From: Acetobacterium woodii
GTDB lineage: Bacteria > Bacillota > Clostridia > Eubacteriales > Eubacteriaceae
DNA length: 64,000 nucleotides
Direction of reading: 5' to 3'
Assembly: GCA_016213825.1 (NCBI GenBank)
Contig: JACQZP010000027.1
Coordinates: 62,001-126,000, forward strand
This document shows positions 11,870-22,136 of this stretch, piece by piece (the stretch's first letter is position 1; each line of letters opens with the position of its first letter). Below the pieces are notes generated by a model. It did not search any database. It was given only the letters and a program-made list of their open reading frames with translations, and was not told where the DNA came from. A program made the translations under genes and the position numbers.

Positions 11870-12004
11870 GTGAAAAGAACTTATCAACCAAAAGTTAGAC
11901 AACGTAAAAAAGAACATGGTTTCAGAAAAAGAATGTCTGCAAAAAGCGGTCGACTTATTTTGAAGAAAAGAAGACAAAAAGGAAGAGAAAAATTATCAGC
12001 ATAA
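11870..12004 (+). CDS. rpmH: 50S ribosomal protein L34
   Basis: The 44-residue, highly basic protein begins [20 protein letters not shown] after a GTG start and ends GREKLSA, the full L34 pattern. It binds 23S rRNA in the large subunit. The GTG lies seven bases after AGGGGGTG. It is first in the rpmH-rnpA-yidD-yidC-jag series; a weak terminator follows it and may make L34 more abundant than RnpA. Confidence 0.96.
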   Translation: MKRTYQPKVRQRKKEHGFRKRMSAKSGRLILKKRRQKGREKLSA

Positions 12005-12012
12005 TCCTTTGT

Positions 12013-12040
12013 AGACCGTTTTTCAAAAGCGGTCTTTTGT
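12013..12040 (+). terminator. hairpin between rpmH and rnpA
   Basis: AGACCG (12013-12018) pairs with CGGTCT (12030-12035) and is followed by TTTGTTT. It is probably a partial terminator because no new promoter is seen before rnpA. Confidence 0.55.
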
Positions 12041-12068
12041 TTAATAAAAATTAAGGAGAATTCCTTTG

Positions 12069-12407
12069 ATGAAGATAGAGTCCCTAAGCAAGGAAAATGA
12101 TTTTAAACGTGTTTTTAAAGTTGGGGATGTGTTTGGAAACAAGGTATTTGTTATCTATTATATAAAGAACGAAAACAATACAAATCGTTTGGGGATAATA
12201 GTCAGCAAAAAAGTTTCTAAAAAAGCTGTGATTAGAAATAAGGTAAAAAGACGAATAAAAGAGGCATATCGTCTTAATGAAGATTCTTTTTCAAAGGGTT
12301 ATGATATTATTCTAATTGCTAAGGAATCCATTAAAGAAGTGCCATATAGTAGTTTGGAAAAATCGTTAAAACATTTGTTTTATAAGAAGAATCTCATGAG
12401 GCCATAG
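12069..12407 (+). CDS. rnpA: ribonuclease P protein component
   Basis: RnpA is the protein cofactor of the RNase P ribozyme that trims tRNA 5' ends. The 112-residue protein shows [12 protein letters not shown] and the RNR-like signature [19 protein letters not shown] at about 58-76. The ATG at 12069 is preferred over an in-frame TTG one codon earlier; AAGGAG lies ten bases upstream. yidD begins immediately after its stop. Confidence 0.94.
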   Translation: MKIESLSKENDFKRVFKVGDVFGNKVFVIYYIKNENNTNRLGIIVSKKVSKKAVIRNKVKRRIKEAYRLNEDSFSKGYDIILIAKESIKEVPYSSLEKSLKHLFYKKNLMRP

Positions 12408-12408
12408 G

Positions 12409-12621
12409 ATGTTAAAAAAATTCCTAATTTTGATTGTTAGAGGATATCAGAAATTCATTTCACCTCTTTTAGGAAATAATTGTCGTTTCAGTCCCACTTG
12501 TTCACAGTATTTTATTATGGCCGTCGATAAATACGGTGTAGTAAAGGGAAGTTATTTGGGTGGAAAGCGTATTCTTAGATGCCATCCTTTTAATCCCGGG
12601 GGATATGATCCCCTTCCTTAA
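12409..12621 (+). CDS. yidD: membrane protein insertion efficiency factor YidD
   Basis: This 70-residue protein has the family core [23 protein letters not shown] followed by [11 protein letters not shown], with three conserved cysteines. YidD helps YidC-dependent insertion of membrane proteins at the inner face of the membrane. It is wedged between rnpA and yidC, its usual place. Confidence 0.94.
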   Translation: MLKKFLILIVRGYQKFISPLLGNNCRFSPTCSQYFIMAVDKYGVVKGSYLGGKRILRCHPFNPGGYDPLP

Positions 12622-12671
12622 ATTAATTTATTTAGATCAATTTAAGGAGAAAAACTTTAAGGAGTTAATGA

Positions 12672-13634
12672 ATGGATTTTTTATACCAGATCTTTGGTTG
12701 GATACTTTTCCATCTTTACAATTTTATTGGAAGTTATGGAATATCCATCATTGTGTTCACGATATTAATGAAGGTTTTATTACTGCCGCTTAATATCAAA
12801 CAAACCAAGTCCATGAAGGATATGCAACGCCTTCAGCCGGAATTACAGAAGTTAAACAAAAAGTACAAAAATAACAAAGAAAAATTAAATGAAGAAACTT
12901 TAAAGCTCTATAAAACCTTTAAAGTTAATCCGGCTGGTGGATGTTTACCACTGTTATTACAATTTCCAATCTTAATTGGATTATACCAAACCTTATTGCA
13001 TCCAGAAACCTGGGTGTTTGTCAATGGAACAATCACCAATATTGATATGTCCTTTTTATGGATTCAAAGTTTAAGTAATCCGGATCCATATTATATCTTA
13101 CCGATTTTGGCAGCATTATTTACATTTATTACTCAGAAGTTTACGATGGCTTCGTCCCCAACAACCAATCCGGACGATCCTAATGCTAAAACTCAAAAAA
13201 TTATGCTCTATGTCATGCCACTGATGATTGGATATATTTCCATTTCGATGCCGGCAGGGGTAGCACTATATTGGGTAGTTCAGAATGTCTTTACGTTTGT
13301 TCAGCAATTTATCATGATGAAAATTCCAGAACCGGATATTTCTATTGAAGAAGCAGAACGTCGGGTTCGTGAAGCCGAAGAAGAACGAAAAGCTGAATTA
13401 GCGGCAAAACGGGCGGCAACAAATCCCAATGCCCAAAATGCCAATAAAAAAGATAAAACGGATGAACCTAAAAAACCGTTGACGCGACCAGCTTCAAATA
13501 AAAAAATACACAGTTCTAAATCCTATCAGCCACCGGCTGAACAACGAAAAAAACCATCAGTTGAAATTCCCGAGCGGGATGAAGCTCAGGAAGAAGCCTA
13601 TCAAAAAGCCAAGGAACGTTATGATAACAAGTAA
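12672..13634 (+). CDS. yidC: membrane protein insertase YidC/Oxa1/SpoIIIJ family
   Basis: The 320-residue protein has the Gram-positive YidC layout: an N-terminal segment, TM1 (ISIIVFTILMKVLLLPL), a charged coiled hairpin (QRLQPELQKLNKKYKNNKEKLNEE), and TMs around 95-115, 155-175 and 200-235. A long charged tail follows, rich in Lys, Glu and Ala, expected to bind ribosomes. The hydrophilic-groove position that is usually arginine in TM1 reads lysine (Lys34). No lipobox cysteine is seen, unlike B. subtilis SpoIIIJ. Confidence 0.94.
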   Translation: MDFLYQIFGWILFHLYNFIGSYGISIIVFTILMKVLLLPLNIKQTKSMKDMQRLQPELQKLNKKYKNNKEKLNEETLKLYKTFKVNPAGGCLPLLLQFPILIGLYQTLLHPETWVFVNGTITNIDMSFLWIQSLSNPDPYYILPILAALFTFITQKFTMASSPTTNPDDPNAKTQKIMLYVMPLMIGYISISMPAGVALYWVVQNVFTFVQQFIMMKIPEPDISIEEAERRVREAEEERKAELAAKRAATNPNAQNANKKDKTDEPKKPLTRPASNKKIHSSKSYQPPAEQRKKPSVEIPERDEAQEEAYQKAKERYDNK

Positions 13635-13665
13635 AAATGATGACTGAAAGCTAAGGAGAGGGAAA

Positions 13666-14295
13666 ATGAATAAGACAGTAACGGGTACTGGTAAAACCGT
13701 AGAAGATGCTATTAACCATGGTTTGCAACAGCTTGGCGTGACCAAAGATCAAGTTGAAACAAATGTATTGCAAGTACCAGACAGTGGTTTAATGAAGATT
13801 TTTGGAAAAAAAGAGGCAATTGTTGAGGTGTCACTCATTAATAATCCTGAACAACGGGCCCTTGATTTTTTAAATGATGTGCTTAATGCCATGAAAATCA
13901 ACTGTAAAATTCAAACCCGTCTTGACGACAAAGTATTATTCATTGATTTGGAAGGTAAGGATATGGGTGTCCTGATTGGACGTCGCGGTCAAACCTTAGA
14001 TTCTCTTCAGTATTTAGTGAGTTTAGTTATCAACCGACAACACGAAGAATACGTTCGGGTCATTCTTGATACCGAAAATTACCGGGCGAAACGTGAAAAG
14101 ACCTTAGAAGATCTCGGTGAGAAAATGGCCAATAAAGCAGTTTATTATCAAAAGAAAATGCTGCTGGAACCGATGAATCCTTCAGAACGGCGTGTCATTC
14201 ATGCCAAGCTTCAAAATCACGAGAAAGTTTTTACCTTTAGTGAAGGTGAAGAACCCTATCGTCGGGTAGTTATTCAACTAAAAGATAAAAATTAA
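13666..14295 (+). CDS. jag: Jag/KhpB RNA-binding protein
   Basis: Three domains are visible in 209 residues: the Jag_N domain (about 1-50), a type II KH domain with the loop GRRGQTLDSLQYL (about 105-117), and an R3H domain with PSERRVIHAKL near 173-183. Homologues (KhpB/EloR) bind RNA and affect cell elongation and division. It follows yidC by 31 bases with an AAGGAGAGGG ribosome binding site, and a strong terminator follows it. Confidence 0.93.
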   Translation: MNKTVTGTGKTVEDAINHGLQQLGVTKDQVETNVLQVPDSGLMKIFGKKEAIVEVSLINNPEQRALDFLNDVLNAMKINCKIQTRLDDKVLFIDLEGKDMGVLIGRRGQTLDSLQYLVSLVINRQHEEYVRVILDTENYRAKREKTLEDLGEKMANKAVYYQKKMLLEPMNPSERRVIHAKLQNHEKVFTFSEGEEPYRRVVIQLKDKN

Positions 14296-14306
14296 ATAGT
14301 TTAGGG

Positions 14307-14386
14307 GCGCTTTACATTTTAGCTTTAAAGTTAGACTGTAAAGCGTCTTTTTTTATGGGAACCCTTGTCAGATAAAGGGTTTTATT
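14307..14386 (+). terminator. terminator after jag (two hairpins)
   Basis: GCGCTTTACA (14307-14316) pairs with TGTAAAGCGT and is followed by seven T. A second smaller hairpin ACCCTT/AAGGGT with a T-rich tail follows at 14361-14386. Confidence 0.75.
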
Positions 14387-14431
14387 ATATTATTAGAGAT
14401 TAGGAAAAGATTATTGAGTCAGGAGAAAAAA

Positions 14432-15811
14432 GTGGAAGTCTTATTACAAAACGAGGATACCATTGCAGCGGTAGCCACCGGTATGGGTGGGGCTGGAATT
14501 GGTATCATCCGAATCAGTGGCGATCAGGCCGTGGAATTAGGGAATAATCTTTTTGTTAATCCCAAGGGAAAGACACTAAAAACAGCCAAAAGTCATGAAT
14601 TAATTTATGGAAAAATTATCGATCCAGAGACGCATAAAGATATCGATGAGGTATTAATTTCAAAAATGAAAGCGCCGCACTCCTATACCGCCGAAGATGT
14701 CGTTGAAATTAATTGTCATGGCGGTATTGTGCCGATGCGGAAGATATTGAAATTGGTGATTCAAGCTGGTGCCCGTTTGGCTGAACCCGGCGAATTTACC
14801 AAACGGGCCTTTTTAAATGGCCGGATGGATCTGACCCAGGCAGAAGCCGTCATTGATATCATCAATGCCAAGACTGAAAAGAGCCTGGAATACTCAGTGG
14901 CGCAACTGGAAGGACGTTTATCTCAAAAATTAGAAGAGTTAGATGGCACCCTCATTGAGATCTTATCTCATATGGAAGTCAACATTGATTATCCCGAATA
15001 TGACATTGAAGAAATATCATATAATTTTGTTAATACCCAGATTCTGGGGCTACTAAAAAAGATTAACGAAATACTGGCCGTGGCAGAAACCGGTAAGATT
15101 TACCGGGAAGGAATCACCACTGCTATTCTGGGTGAACCGAATGTCGGCAAATCATCCTTATTGAATACCTTGTTAATGGAAGACAAAGCGATTGTTACCG
15201 ATATTCCCGGAACGACTCGGGATACCATTGAAGAATATATTAACATTGAGGGGATTCCCTTTAAAATAATTGACACTGCCGGAATCAGAGAAACAGAAAA
15301 TCTGGTTGAAAAAATTGGCGTGGAGAAATCCAAAGCGTTGTTAAACCAAACCAATCTGGTTATCTTCATGCGGGATATTTCCAAAGCGTTGTCCGAGGGT
15401 GAAAAAGAGCTCATTGAACTGTTAAAAAACCGGCGGACCATTTACATTGCCAATAAAACCGATGCCGTTTCAGAACAAGATCTTGAGATACCGGCCCCAT
15501 GGATTCCTATGTCGCTGTTGGAAGACGAAGGTATTGAACTGCTTAAACAAAAAATGCTGGAAATGGTCTTTGAAGGAACTGTTAATCAGGATGCCGATTA
15601 TCTGATTACCAATACCCGGCATATTTCATTATTGGAAGTGACCAAAACCAGTTTAGAAAATGCCATTAAAACCATGGACAGCCAAATGCCCATTGAATTA
15701 GTCAGCATTGATGTCATGGAAGCCCTGGAAGCCCTCCGGGGAATCACCGGTAAGGCAGTGGGCATGGATATCATTGATCAGATTTTTAAGAATTTCTGTA
15801 TTGGAAAGTAG
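14432..15811 (+). CDS. mnmE: tRNA uridine-5-carboxymethylaminomethyl(34) synthesis GTPase MnmE
   Basis: MnmE works with MnmG to modify the wobble uridine of several tRNAs. The GTPase motifs [27 protein letters not shown] and NKTD are all present, and the protein ends with CIGK, the family's catalytic-type C-terminus. The GTG at 14432 is chosen because AGGAG precedes it by six bases; it gives [13 protein letters not shown]. An in-frame TTG at 14414 is an alternative. Confidence 0.95.
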   Translation: MEVLLQNEDTIAAVATGMGGAGIGIIRISGDQAVELGNNLFVNPKGKTLKTAKSHELIYGKIIDPETHKDIDEVLISKMKAPHSYTAEDVVEINCHGGIVPMRKILKLVIQAGARLAEPGEFTKRAFLNGRMDLTQAEAVIDIINAKTEKSLEYSVAQLEGRLSQKLEELDGTLIEILSHMEVNIDYPEYDIEEISYNFVNTQILGLLKKINEILAVAETGKIYREGITTAILGEPNVGKSSLLNTLLMEDKAIVTDIPGTTRDTIEEYINIEGIPFKIIDTAGIRETENLVEKIGVEKSKALLNQTNLVIFMRDISKALSEGEKELIELLKNRRTIYIANKTDAVSEQDLEIPAPWIPMSLLEDEGIELLKQKMLEMVFEGTVNQDADYLITNTRHISLLEVTKTSLENAIKTMDSQMPIELVSIDVMEALEALRGITGKAVGMDIIDQIFKNFCIGK

Positions 15812-15821
15812 AGGAGAGAGA

Positions 15822-17723
15822 ATGACATACTCAGGCGGAGACTACGACATTATTGTCATCGGCGCTGGTCATGCCGGATCGGAGGCGGCGCTGGCCAGCG
15901 CTCGGATCGGCTTAAAAACCCTGTTGTTAACCATTAATTTGGATTCAGTAGCGATGATGCCCTGTAATCCATCGATTGGTGGCACCGGAAAGGGACACCT
16001 GGTCCGAGAAATAGATGCCCTTGGCGGTGAGATGGGAAAAAATATTGATGCCACCATGATTCAGTGCAAAATGTTAAATACCGCAAAAGGACCGGCGGTG
16101 CATTCATTACGGGCTCAGGCTGATAAAAAAGCCTACCAATTTCGAATGAAAGAAGTTATTGAGAACCAGGTTAACCTTCTTTTGAAACAACAGGAAGCGA
16201 CGGAGATAATTGTTGAAAATGGCAAAATCACCGGCGTCGTCGTTAACACAGGTGCTTTATATACCTGTAAAGCGGCGATCATCTGCAGCGGGACCTATTT
16301 AAAAGGACGGATTATTATCGGTGATGTTCAATATGATGGTGGACCAAACGGCTTATTCCCGGCTATGTATTTATCCGATAGCCTGGAAAAAAACGGTATT
16401 GAACTGCAGCGCTTTAAAACCGGAACCCCAGCTCGGGTGGATGCGAAAACCCTGGACTACTCTAAGATGATTATTCAGGAGGGGGATGAGCACATTGTGC
16501 CATTTTCCTTTGAAACGGATCAGATTGACATTGACCAGGTACCCTGTTATCTGACCTATACCAATCCGGAGACCCATAACATTATTAACGCCAACATTGA
16601 ACGATCACCGCTTTATACCGGCGAAGTGGTGGGAATCGGTCCACGATATTGCCCATCCATTGAAACCAAAGTCATGCGTTTTCATGACAAAGAGCGCCAT
16701 CAGATTTTTATGGAGCCGGAAGGCTTAAATACCAATGAGATCTATGTTCAAGGGATGTCATCCTGTCTGCCGGAAGATGTTCAGATCGCCCTGTATCGAA
16801 CGGTGCCGGGAATGGAGCAGGTTGAATTTATGCGATCGGCCTACGCTATTGAATATGACTGCATTCATCCGACCCGCTTAAAGGCGTCATTGGAATCCAA
16901 GGAAGTGGCAGGCCTGTTTTTTGCCGGTCAAATCAATGGCACCTCCGGTTATGAAGAAGCGGGAGCTCAAGGGTTGATCGCCGGGATTAATGCATCACTC
17001 TATTTACGGGGTGAACAACCAGTCATTATTGATCGCTCAGAAGGATACATTGGCGTGCTGATCGATGATATTATTACCAAAGGAATCGATGAACCGTATC
17101 GGATGATGACTTCCCGAGCAGAATACCGGTTGTTGTTGCGACAGGATAATGCCGATCTTCGGTTGACGGAGATTGGCCATCGGGTTGGGCTGATCAGTGA
17201 CGAACGCTTTCAGAAGTTCCTTGATAAAAAGGAACAGATTAAAGAGGAAATTGAGCGGTTAAACCATGTCACCGTTAAACCGACCAAAGAGAATAATGAA
17301 ATTTTAAAATCATTTGGCAGTTCGGAAATTCAACACGGCTTATCAATTGGTGAATTGATTAAACGGCCGGAAGTAAAATACTTACAAACCGATGTCTTTG
17401 ATCCGGTGCGGCCACAACTCCATTGGAGTGTGATGGAACAGGTGGAAGTACAGATAAAATATGAAGGCTATATCAAAAAACAGCTACAGCAAGTAGAACA
17501 GTTTAAAAAGCTAGAACATAAGCTAATACCTCAGGGAATTAATTATCCCGAAATTGGCGGACTGCGAATTGAAGCAGCGGAAAAGCTGCAGGAAATCAAA
17601 CCACTTTCGATTGGACAGGCATCACGAATATCCGGGGTTTCACCAGCAGATATTTCGGTTTTATTAATTGCCCTGGAACAACGCCGGAGAAGTTCAGTAA
17701 AGGATGTAACCACAAATGAATAA
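15822..17723 (+). CDS. mnmG: tRNA uridine-5-carboxymethylaminomethyl(34) synthesis enzyme MnmG
   Basis: MnmG is the FAD-dependent partner of MnmE. The 633-residue protein starts with the dinucleotide fold [19 protein letters not shown] and contains [22 protein letters not shown], both family signatures. An open frame continues upstream into mnmE, but the ATG at 15822 follows GAGGAGAGAGA and gives the canonical start. It overlaps rsmG by eight bases. Confidence 0.96.
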   Translation: MTYSGGDYDIIVIGAGHAGSEAALASARIGLKTLLLTINLDSVAMMPCNPSIGGTGKGHLVREIDALGGEMGKNIDATMIQCKMLNTAKGPAVHSLRAQADKKAYQFRMKEVIENQVNLLLKQQEATEIIVENGKITGVVVNTGALYTCKAAIICSGTYLKGRIIIGDVQYDGGPNGLFPAMYLSDSLEKNGIELQRFKTGTPARVDAKTLDYSKMIIQEGDEHIVPFSFETDQIDIDQVPCYLTYTNPETHNIINANIERSPLYTGEVVGIGPRYCPSIETKVMRFHDKERHQIFMEPEGLNTNEIYVQGMSSCLPEDVQIALYRTVPGMEQVEFMRSAYAIEYDCIHPTRLKASLESKEVAGLFFAGQINGTSGYEEAGAQGLIAGINASLYLRGEQPVIIDRSEGYIGVLIDDIITKGIDEPYRMMTSRAEYRLLLRQDNADLRLTEIGHRVGLISDERFQKFLDKKEQIKEEIERLNHVTVKPTKENNEILKSFGSSEIQHGLSIGELIKRPEVKYLQTDVFDPVRPQLHWSVMEQVEVQIKYEGYIKKQLQQVEQFKKLEHKLIPQGINYPEIGGLRIEAAEKLQEIKPLSIGQASRISGVSPADISVLLIALEQRRRSSVKDVTTNE

Positions 17724-18438
17724 TCATATTGAAAAATTAATCGCTTTAGGTAAAGAAGCAGATATCGAGATCAATGACAAGCAGGCAGAAAAACTGATTG
17801 ACTATATGGATCGCCTGCTGGAAAAAAACAAACACATCAACCTCACCCGGATCACCGATGAAGATGAGTTTATCAAACTCCATCTTCTGGATTCCCTGAC
17901 TTTACTAAAATTAATCAGAAATCCCAAAGCTAGGATACTTGATGTGGGAACCGGCGGCGGTTTTCCTGGAATTCCCCTGGCAATCCTCTTACCGGATGCC
18001 CAGATTACTTTAATGGACTCCACTAAGAAAAAACTAAGTGTCGTTCAGTCGATCGCCCAGGAATTGGGAATTGATAATGTCAGTATCCTCCATGGCAGAG
18101 CAGAAGAACTCGGCCAAGACCTCAAGTATCGCGAAAGATATGAACTGGTCACCTCCCGGGCAGTGGCAAACCTGACCCTGCTTTCAGAATACTGTTTACC
18201 GCTTGTTAAAGTGGGCGGACAGTTTTTATCGATGAAAGGTCGGGATTATCAGGAAGAACTGGAAGCAGCCAGAAAACCAATTGCTGTTTTGGGTGGAAAA
18301 ATAGTTGATATTGAAAAAGGTTTGTTACTGCAAAGTGATTATGTTCATGTTATAATAAATGTGGAAAAAACAAAATCAACACCAAACCAATTTCCAAGAA
18401 TTAACGGAAAGATAAAAAAAGAAGCATTTCCGTTATAA
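17716..18438 (+). CDS. rsmG: 16S rRNA (guanine(527)-N7)-methyltransferase RsmG (GidB)
   Basis: RsmG methylates G527 of 16S rRNA, and its loss gives mild streptomycin resistance in known species. The 240-residue protein has the SAM-binding motif [16 protein letters not shown] near 75-90 and the VTSRAVANL segment. It is translationally coupled to mnmG. A palindrome carrying parS lies about 50 bases after its stop and could also act as its terminator. Confidence 0.95.
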   Translation: MNNHIEKLIALGKEADIEINDKQAEKLIDYMDRLLEKNKHINLTRITDEDEFIKLHLLDSLTLLKLIRNPKARILDVGTGGGFPGIPLAILLPDAQITLMDSTKKKLSVVQSIAQELGIDNVSILHGRAEELGQDLKYRERYELVTSRAVANLTLLSEYCLPLVKVGGQFLSMKGRDYQEELEAARKPIAVLGGKIVDIEKGLLLQSDYVHVIINVEKTKSTPNQFPRINGKIKKEAFPL

Positions 18439-18489
18439 TTTGGCAAACAACAAGAAGAAATAAAGGCTTATATGATACTATTTGATCTG

Positions 18490-18529
18490 ATTTTCAAGAG
18501 ATGTTTCACGTGAAACATCTCTTGAAAAT
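18490..18529. promoter_or_regulatory. parS site inside a 40-bp perfect palindrome
   Basis: The 16-bp consensus TGTTTCACGTGAAACA (18502-18517) is the centre of a perfect inverted repeat that extends 12 more bases on each side (ATTTTCAAGAGA...). The core is the ParB/Spo0J binding site. The extended arms could form an RNA hairpin at the end of the rsmG transcript. Confidence 0.95.
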
Positions 18530-18558
18530 TGATTGTGCAAAAACGTGATGAGTAAAAA

Positions 18559-18574
18559 TGTTTCACGTGAAACA
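18559..18574. promoter_or_regulatory. second parS site
   Basis: A perfect TGTTTCACGTGAAACA with no extended palindrome, 57 bases centre to centre from the first site and just upstream of soj. Confidence 0.95.
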
Positions 18575-18679
18575 TGAGGAAGGGTCATCAAAAAAATCAG
18601 CGGATTGAGACAAAAAGTTCTTAATTGGGGATAGATACGTTCATTAATGTGTATGTTATAAAATTTAAGGAGTGAAAAG

Positions 18680-19444
18680 ATGGCGAAAATCGTGGCAGTA
18701 TTTAATCAAAAAGGTGGCGTTGGTAAAACGACCACAAATATTAACTTAACCACTGCCCTCAGTTTGGAAGGATACCGAATTCTGGTTATTGACATTGATC
18801 CTCAGGGGAATACCAGCAGCGGATTCGGAATTGAAAAGAATAATCTGGAAAAGAGTGTTTATAATGGGATTATCCATGGCGATAATTTAAAAGAAATCAT
18901 CTTAACCACCGATTATGAAAATCTCAACATTCTTCCGTCCCATCCCGATTTGGCAGGGGCTGAAATTGAATTGACGAATCTATCACAAAGAGAGCTTCGC
19001 CTTAAAAACAGTATTGAAGAGGTCAAACAATTCTATGATTATATCTTCATTGATTGTCCACCTTCATTAGGTTTATTAACCATTAATGCACTGGCCATGA
19101 CAGATACCGTATTGATACCGATCCAATGTGAGTTTTATGCCTTGGAAGGCGTCAGTCAGCTGATGAATACCATCAGTCTGGTAAAACAGGGTTTAAATCC
19201 AAAACTGGAAATTGAAGGTGTGCTGATGACCATGTTTGATAGCCGCACCAATCTATCTAACCAGGTGGTGGATGAAGTGGTTGATTATTTTAAGGACAAG
19301 GTCTATGAGACCATGATTCCCAGAAATATCCGTTTGGCTGAGGCTCCCAGCTATGGCCAGACGATTTTTGAATATGCCAGCTCATCAAAAGGATCCAAAG
19401 CATATCTCGCCCTTGCAAAAGAGTTTATACAAAGACAGGAGTAA
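18680..19444 (+). CDS. soj: chromosome-partitioning ATPase ParA/Soj
   Basis: The 254-residue ATPase has the deviant Walker A NQKGGVGKTTTNINL at about 9-23 and DYIFIDCPPSLGLLT as Walker B. With Spo0J and parS it drives origin segregation and tunes DnaA activity in related species. It lacks an N-terminal HTH, as chromosomal Soj proteins do. spo0J follows after two bases. Confidence 0.95.
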   Translation: MAKIVAVFNQKGGVGKTTTNINLTTALSLEGYRILVIDIDPQGNTSSGFGIEKNNLEKSVYNGIIHGDNLKEIILTTDYENLNILPSHPDLAGAEIELTNLSQRELRLKNSIEEVKQFYDYIFIDCPPSLGLLTINALAMTDTVLIPIQCEFYALEGVSQLMNTISLVKQGLNPKLEIEGVLMTMFDSRTNLSNQVVDEVVDYFKDKVYETMIPRNIRLAEAPSYGQTIFEYASSSKGSKAYLALAKEFIQRQE

Positions 19445-19446
19445 TT

Positions 19447-20343
19447 ATGGGAAAAAACACAGGTTTAGGAAAAGGTCTTAGAGCGTTATTTCCCGATGAG
19501 GCAATCATCACTTCCAAAGAAGACGAACCATTAGAGGTTGATGTAGAGAAATTGGTTTTCTACGTTAAAACCAATAACGTTCGACCAAATCCAAAACAAC
19601 CCCGAAAAACCTTTGATCGTGGAAAGCTGGAAGAGTTGGGTGCATCCATCAAAGAGCATGGCATCGTCCAGCCGTTGGTGGTAAAGCCAGAAACCAAAGG
19701 TTATACCATTATTGCTGGTGAACGGCGCTGGCGGGCGGCCAACATGATCGGATTAAAAGAAGTGCCGGTAATTGTTAAAGATCTGCCGCCGGAAGAAGTG
19801 TTGGAAATTGCGATCATTGAAAATGTCCAGCGTGAGAACCTAAACAGCATTGAAGAAGCAATGGCTTTTGAAGCATTAATGGAAAACTTTAACCTGACTC
19901 AGGGAGAAATCGGTATTCGGATCGGCAAAAGTCGAACTGCGATTGCGAATACCCTAAGACTGCTAAAATTACCGAAAACCATTCAAAACGAATTGGCAGA
20001 GGGAAATATCAGCTCCGGTCATGCCAGAGCAATTTTGATTCTTGAAGATCCAGTAAAGATGGAAGCATTTACCAACGAAATCATCGAAAATGGTTTAAGT
20101 GTTAGAGATGCGGAAAACCGCATTAAAAAAATGCAAAACGAGGGTTTAGCAAAACCACTTCAGAAGCAAAAGGAAAACAACAATGGTTATATCATCGAAA
20201 TCCAAGAAATGCTAGAAAAAAAATATGACACCAAGGTGAATTTAAGCAGCCGTGGGAAAAAAGGAAAAATCGAGTTTGTTTATTCCTCGCTGGAAGAATT
20301 GGATCGCCTTCTGGAACAGTTGGGATATCAGAAAACAAACTAA
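19447..20343 (+). CDS. spo0J: chromosome-partitioning CTPase ParB/Spo0J
   Basis: ParB binds parS and spreads as a CTP-dependent clamp. The 298-residue protein shows the N-terminal GLGKGLRALFPDE, the CTP-binding motifs KQPRKTFD and GERRWRAANMIG, the ENVQRENLN segment, an HTH around TQGEIGIRIGKSRTAIAN, and a C-terminal dimerisation domain. No second ParB-like gene (noc) is present next to rsmG, unlike in B. subtilis. Confidence 0.95.
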   Translation: MGKNTGLGKGLRALFPDEAIITSKEDEPLEVDVEKLVFYVKTNNVRPNPKQPRKTFDRGKLEELGASIKEHGIVQPLVVKPETKGYTIIAGERRWRAANMIGLKEVPVIVKDLPPEEVLEIAIIENVQRENLNSIEEAMAFEALMENFNLTQGEIGIRIGKSRTAIANTLRLLKLPKTIQNELAEGNISSGHARAILILEDPVKMEAFTNEIIENGLSVRDAENRIKKMQNEGLAKPLQKQKENNNGYIIEIQEMLEKKYDTKVNLSSRGKKGKIEFVYSSLEELDRLLEQLGYQKTN

Positions 20344-20403
20344 ACATAAAGAGAAAGAAGATCAAGAGTAAGTTGACAATTTAATTATGAAATGGAGAAA
20401 ATA

Positions 20404-21477
20404 ATGAATCAAATCAAAAGAAAGAGGCGATTGTCGGCCCTGGAGGCAGCAGTATTAGGGAATATTCTCTATATTGTTATTGTTCTGATATACAAAAATG
20501 TATTTGATGCGATCAGAACAAGCGATTTCAACTACTTGTTTAATGCTATACAGTTTATCACCGTCGGAGCTTTTTGGATAGCCTTATTTGCCATCTGTTT
20601 TAAAAGCATTAGTGCAAATGAAAAACCAAGAGCTTTCAAATATATCGTATTTAGTCTGATTCCGATTGTGACCTTAACAGTAGCCTTGACACTTGTATCT
20701 ACTGTGATGCCCGGTCAGGACACAAGTAGTATTTGGAATCAGTTTGCATTTATTGCAGCACCGACAATTTTTTGGTATTTACCCTTTGGATTAATTTACC
20801 AATTGATTGGCAGTCAGATATCAATTTTTGCGTTCTTCGGAATTGCTTTAATTTTTACTGTCGCATTTCAGATGATCGGCATTATTACGGGACGAATCCT
20901 GGGACGCAAGTATTACGAAGAGACCCGAGCTGAAGATGAACGTGATTTGGAATATGATCGGGAAGTTAAAAAAGAAAAGAAGAAAACCCGTAAAAAACCC
21001 AGAATGCCCAAACGCGAAAGTATCGGAATGGAAGGCCTTTCAAATGAACAGATCAATGAAGGCTTCACCCCGATGGAACCGGAAACTATGAACATGACAG
21101 AGGTGATTATTGAAGATACCTATGTTGCACCAGAACGCACAAACTACAATAAACAAAGAAGAGGAAAATCAGAAACCGGATTATTTGAAAAAGTAGATGA
21201 AAGCACCTTATTTAATTCAGAAAAGGGCAATCAGAACTTTGAAACCGAGATTAAGCCAGCCGCAATGCCGGAAATTATGACGGATCAAACAGTGGTCAAT
21301 GAACAGGCAAAAACCATTGACGATTGGCAATTGAGCCATCCAATCGGGGTAGAAGACCTCAGTCGCGGAATGAACAAACATGAAGAGACAGATGATAAAT
21401 CCTTCCTGATGGAAACCAGTGCCGTGCGAATTATTAAAGAAGAAGATATTGAAGAATATTATAGGAATAAAAAATGA
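20404..21477 (+). CDS. membrane protein of unknown function with a long charged cytosolic tail
   Basis: I do not recognise the family. The ATG at 20404 follows GGAGAAAATA and is preferred to one four codons upstream. The 357-residue product has four or five hydrophobic segments in the first 165 residues (around 12-32, 42-65, 75-97, 112-135 and 140-165). A tail of about 190 residues follows, rich in Lys, Arg and Glu, with KKEKKKTRKKPRMPKRES near 196-213. Its stop overlaps the next start (ATGA). Position after spo0J and before a CvpA protein suggests an envelope or chromosome-linked role, but this is only context. Confidence 0.75.
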   Translation: MNQIKRKRRLSALEAAVLGNILYIVIVLIYKNVFDAIRTSDFNYLFNAIQFITVGAFWIALFAICFKSISANEKPRAFKYIVFSLIPIVTLTVALTLVSTVMPGQDTSSIWNQFAFIAAPTIFWYLPFGLIYQLIGSQISIFAFFGIALIFTVAFQMIGIITGRILGRKYYEETRAEDERDLEYDREVKKEKKKTRKKPRMPKRESIGMEGLSNEQINEGFTPMEPETMNMTEVIIEDTYVAPERTNYNKQRRGKSETGLFEKVDESTLFNSEKGNQNFETEIKPAAMPEIMTDQTVVNEQAKTIDDWQLSHPIGVEDLSRGMNKHEETDDKSFLMETSAVRIIKEEDIEEYYRNKK

Positions 21478-22127
21478 GTTTTTCAGCATTGACATCACTT
21501 GATTTTATTTGCATCCTGATTTGCTTGTTTTCAGGAATATTAGGATACAAACGAGGTGCAATAAATACCCTGATTAGTTTCGGGGGATTTATTGCATCTT
21601 TTGTAATAGCATGGCTTTTTTCTGCCGCTTTGGGAGAGTGGCTCATTAATGCTGGCGTTTTTAATAGTCTTTTTGCGACCATCAATGTCGATGGCATTGC
21701 CCAATCGCTGATAGCAGCTGGAATCCAACAAAATGATTTAATGAACTCGGTGTTAGGTGCTGCCATTGCCAATGGCGGACAATCAGTATTGGATCAAGGC
21801 GTAACGGCCATTGCCGATCTGATTAAGCAAAGTATTGCCCAAAGTATCAGTTTTGGAATCATTGTAATTGGGGTATCAGTGCTTTGCTGGATTCTGCAGA
21901 TTATTTTTATAGGAATCACAAAACTGCCAGTCATTGGAACTGTTAATCGGCTAATTGGCTTGCTTCTGGGTTTGATTTTGGGAGTGGCTGTGGTTGCGGT
22001 AATGCTCTGGGTATTTTCAATTATTAATCTTTCTACGGGTGGGGCAGCGAATCTGCCATCATATCAAAATAGCTACCTGATTGAGATTGGAACACCTTAT
22101 GTGAATAAATACATGGGAATTCAATAG
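21474..22127 (+). CDS. CvpA family membrane protein
   Basis: The 217-residue protein begins with the CvpA pattern LDFICILICLFSGILGYKRGAINTLISF and carries further TMs around 100-130 and 145-175 (VIGTVNRLIGLLLGLILG). CvpA proteins were named from colicin V production; in Gram-positives they are poorly characterised inner-membrane proteins. The start overlaps the preceding stop. Confidence 0.85.
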   Translation: MSFSALTSLDFICILICLFSGILGYKRGAINTLISFGGFIASFVIAWLFSAALGEWLINAGVFNSLFATINVDGIAQSLIAAGIQQNDLMNSVLGAAIANGGQSVLDQGVTAIADLIKQSIAQSISFGIIVIGVSVLCWILQIIFIGITKLPVIGTVNRLIGLLLGLILGVAVVAVMLWVFSIINLSTGGAANLPSYQNSYLIEIGTPYVNKYMGIQ

Positions 22128-22136
22128 GGAGGCAGA

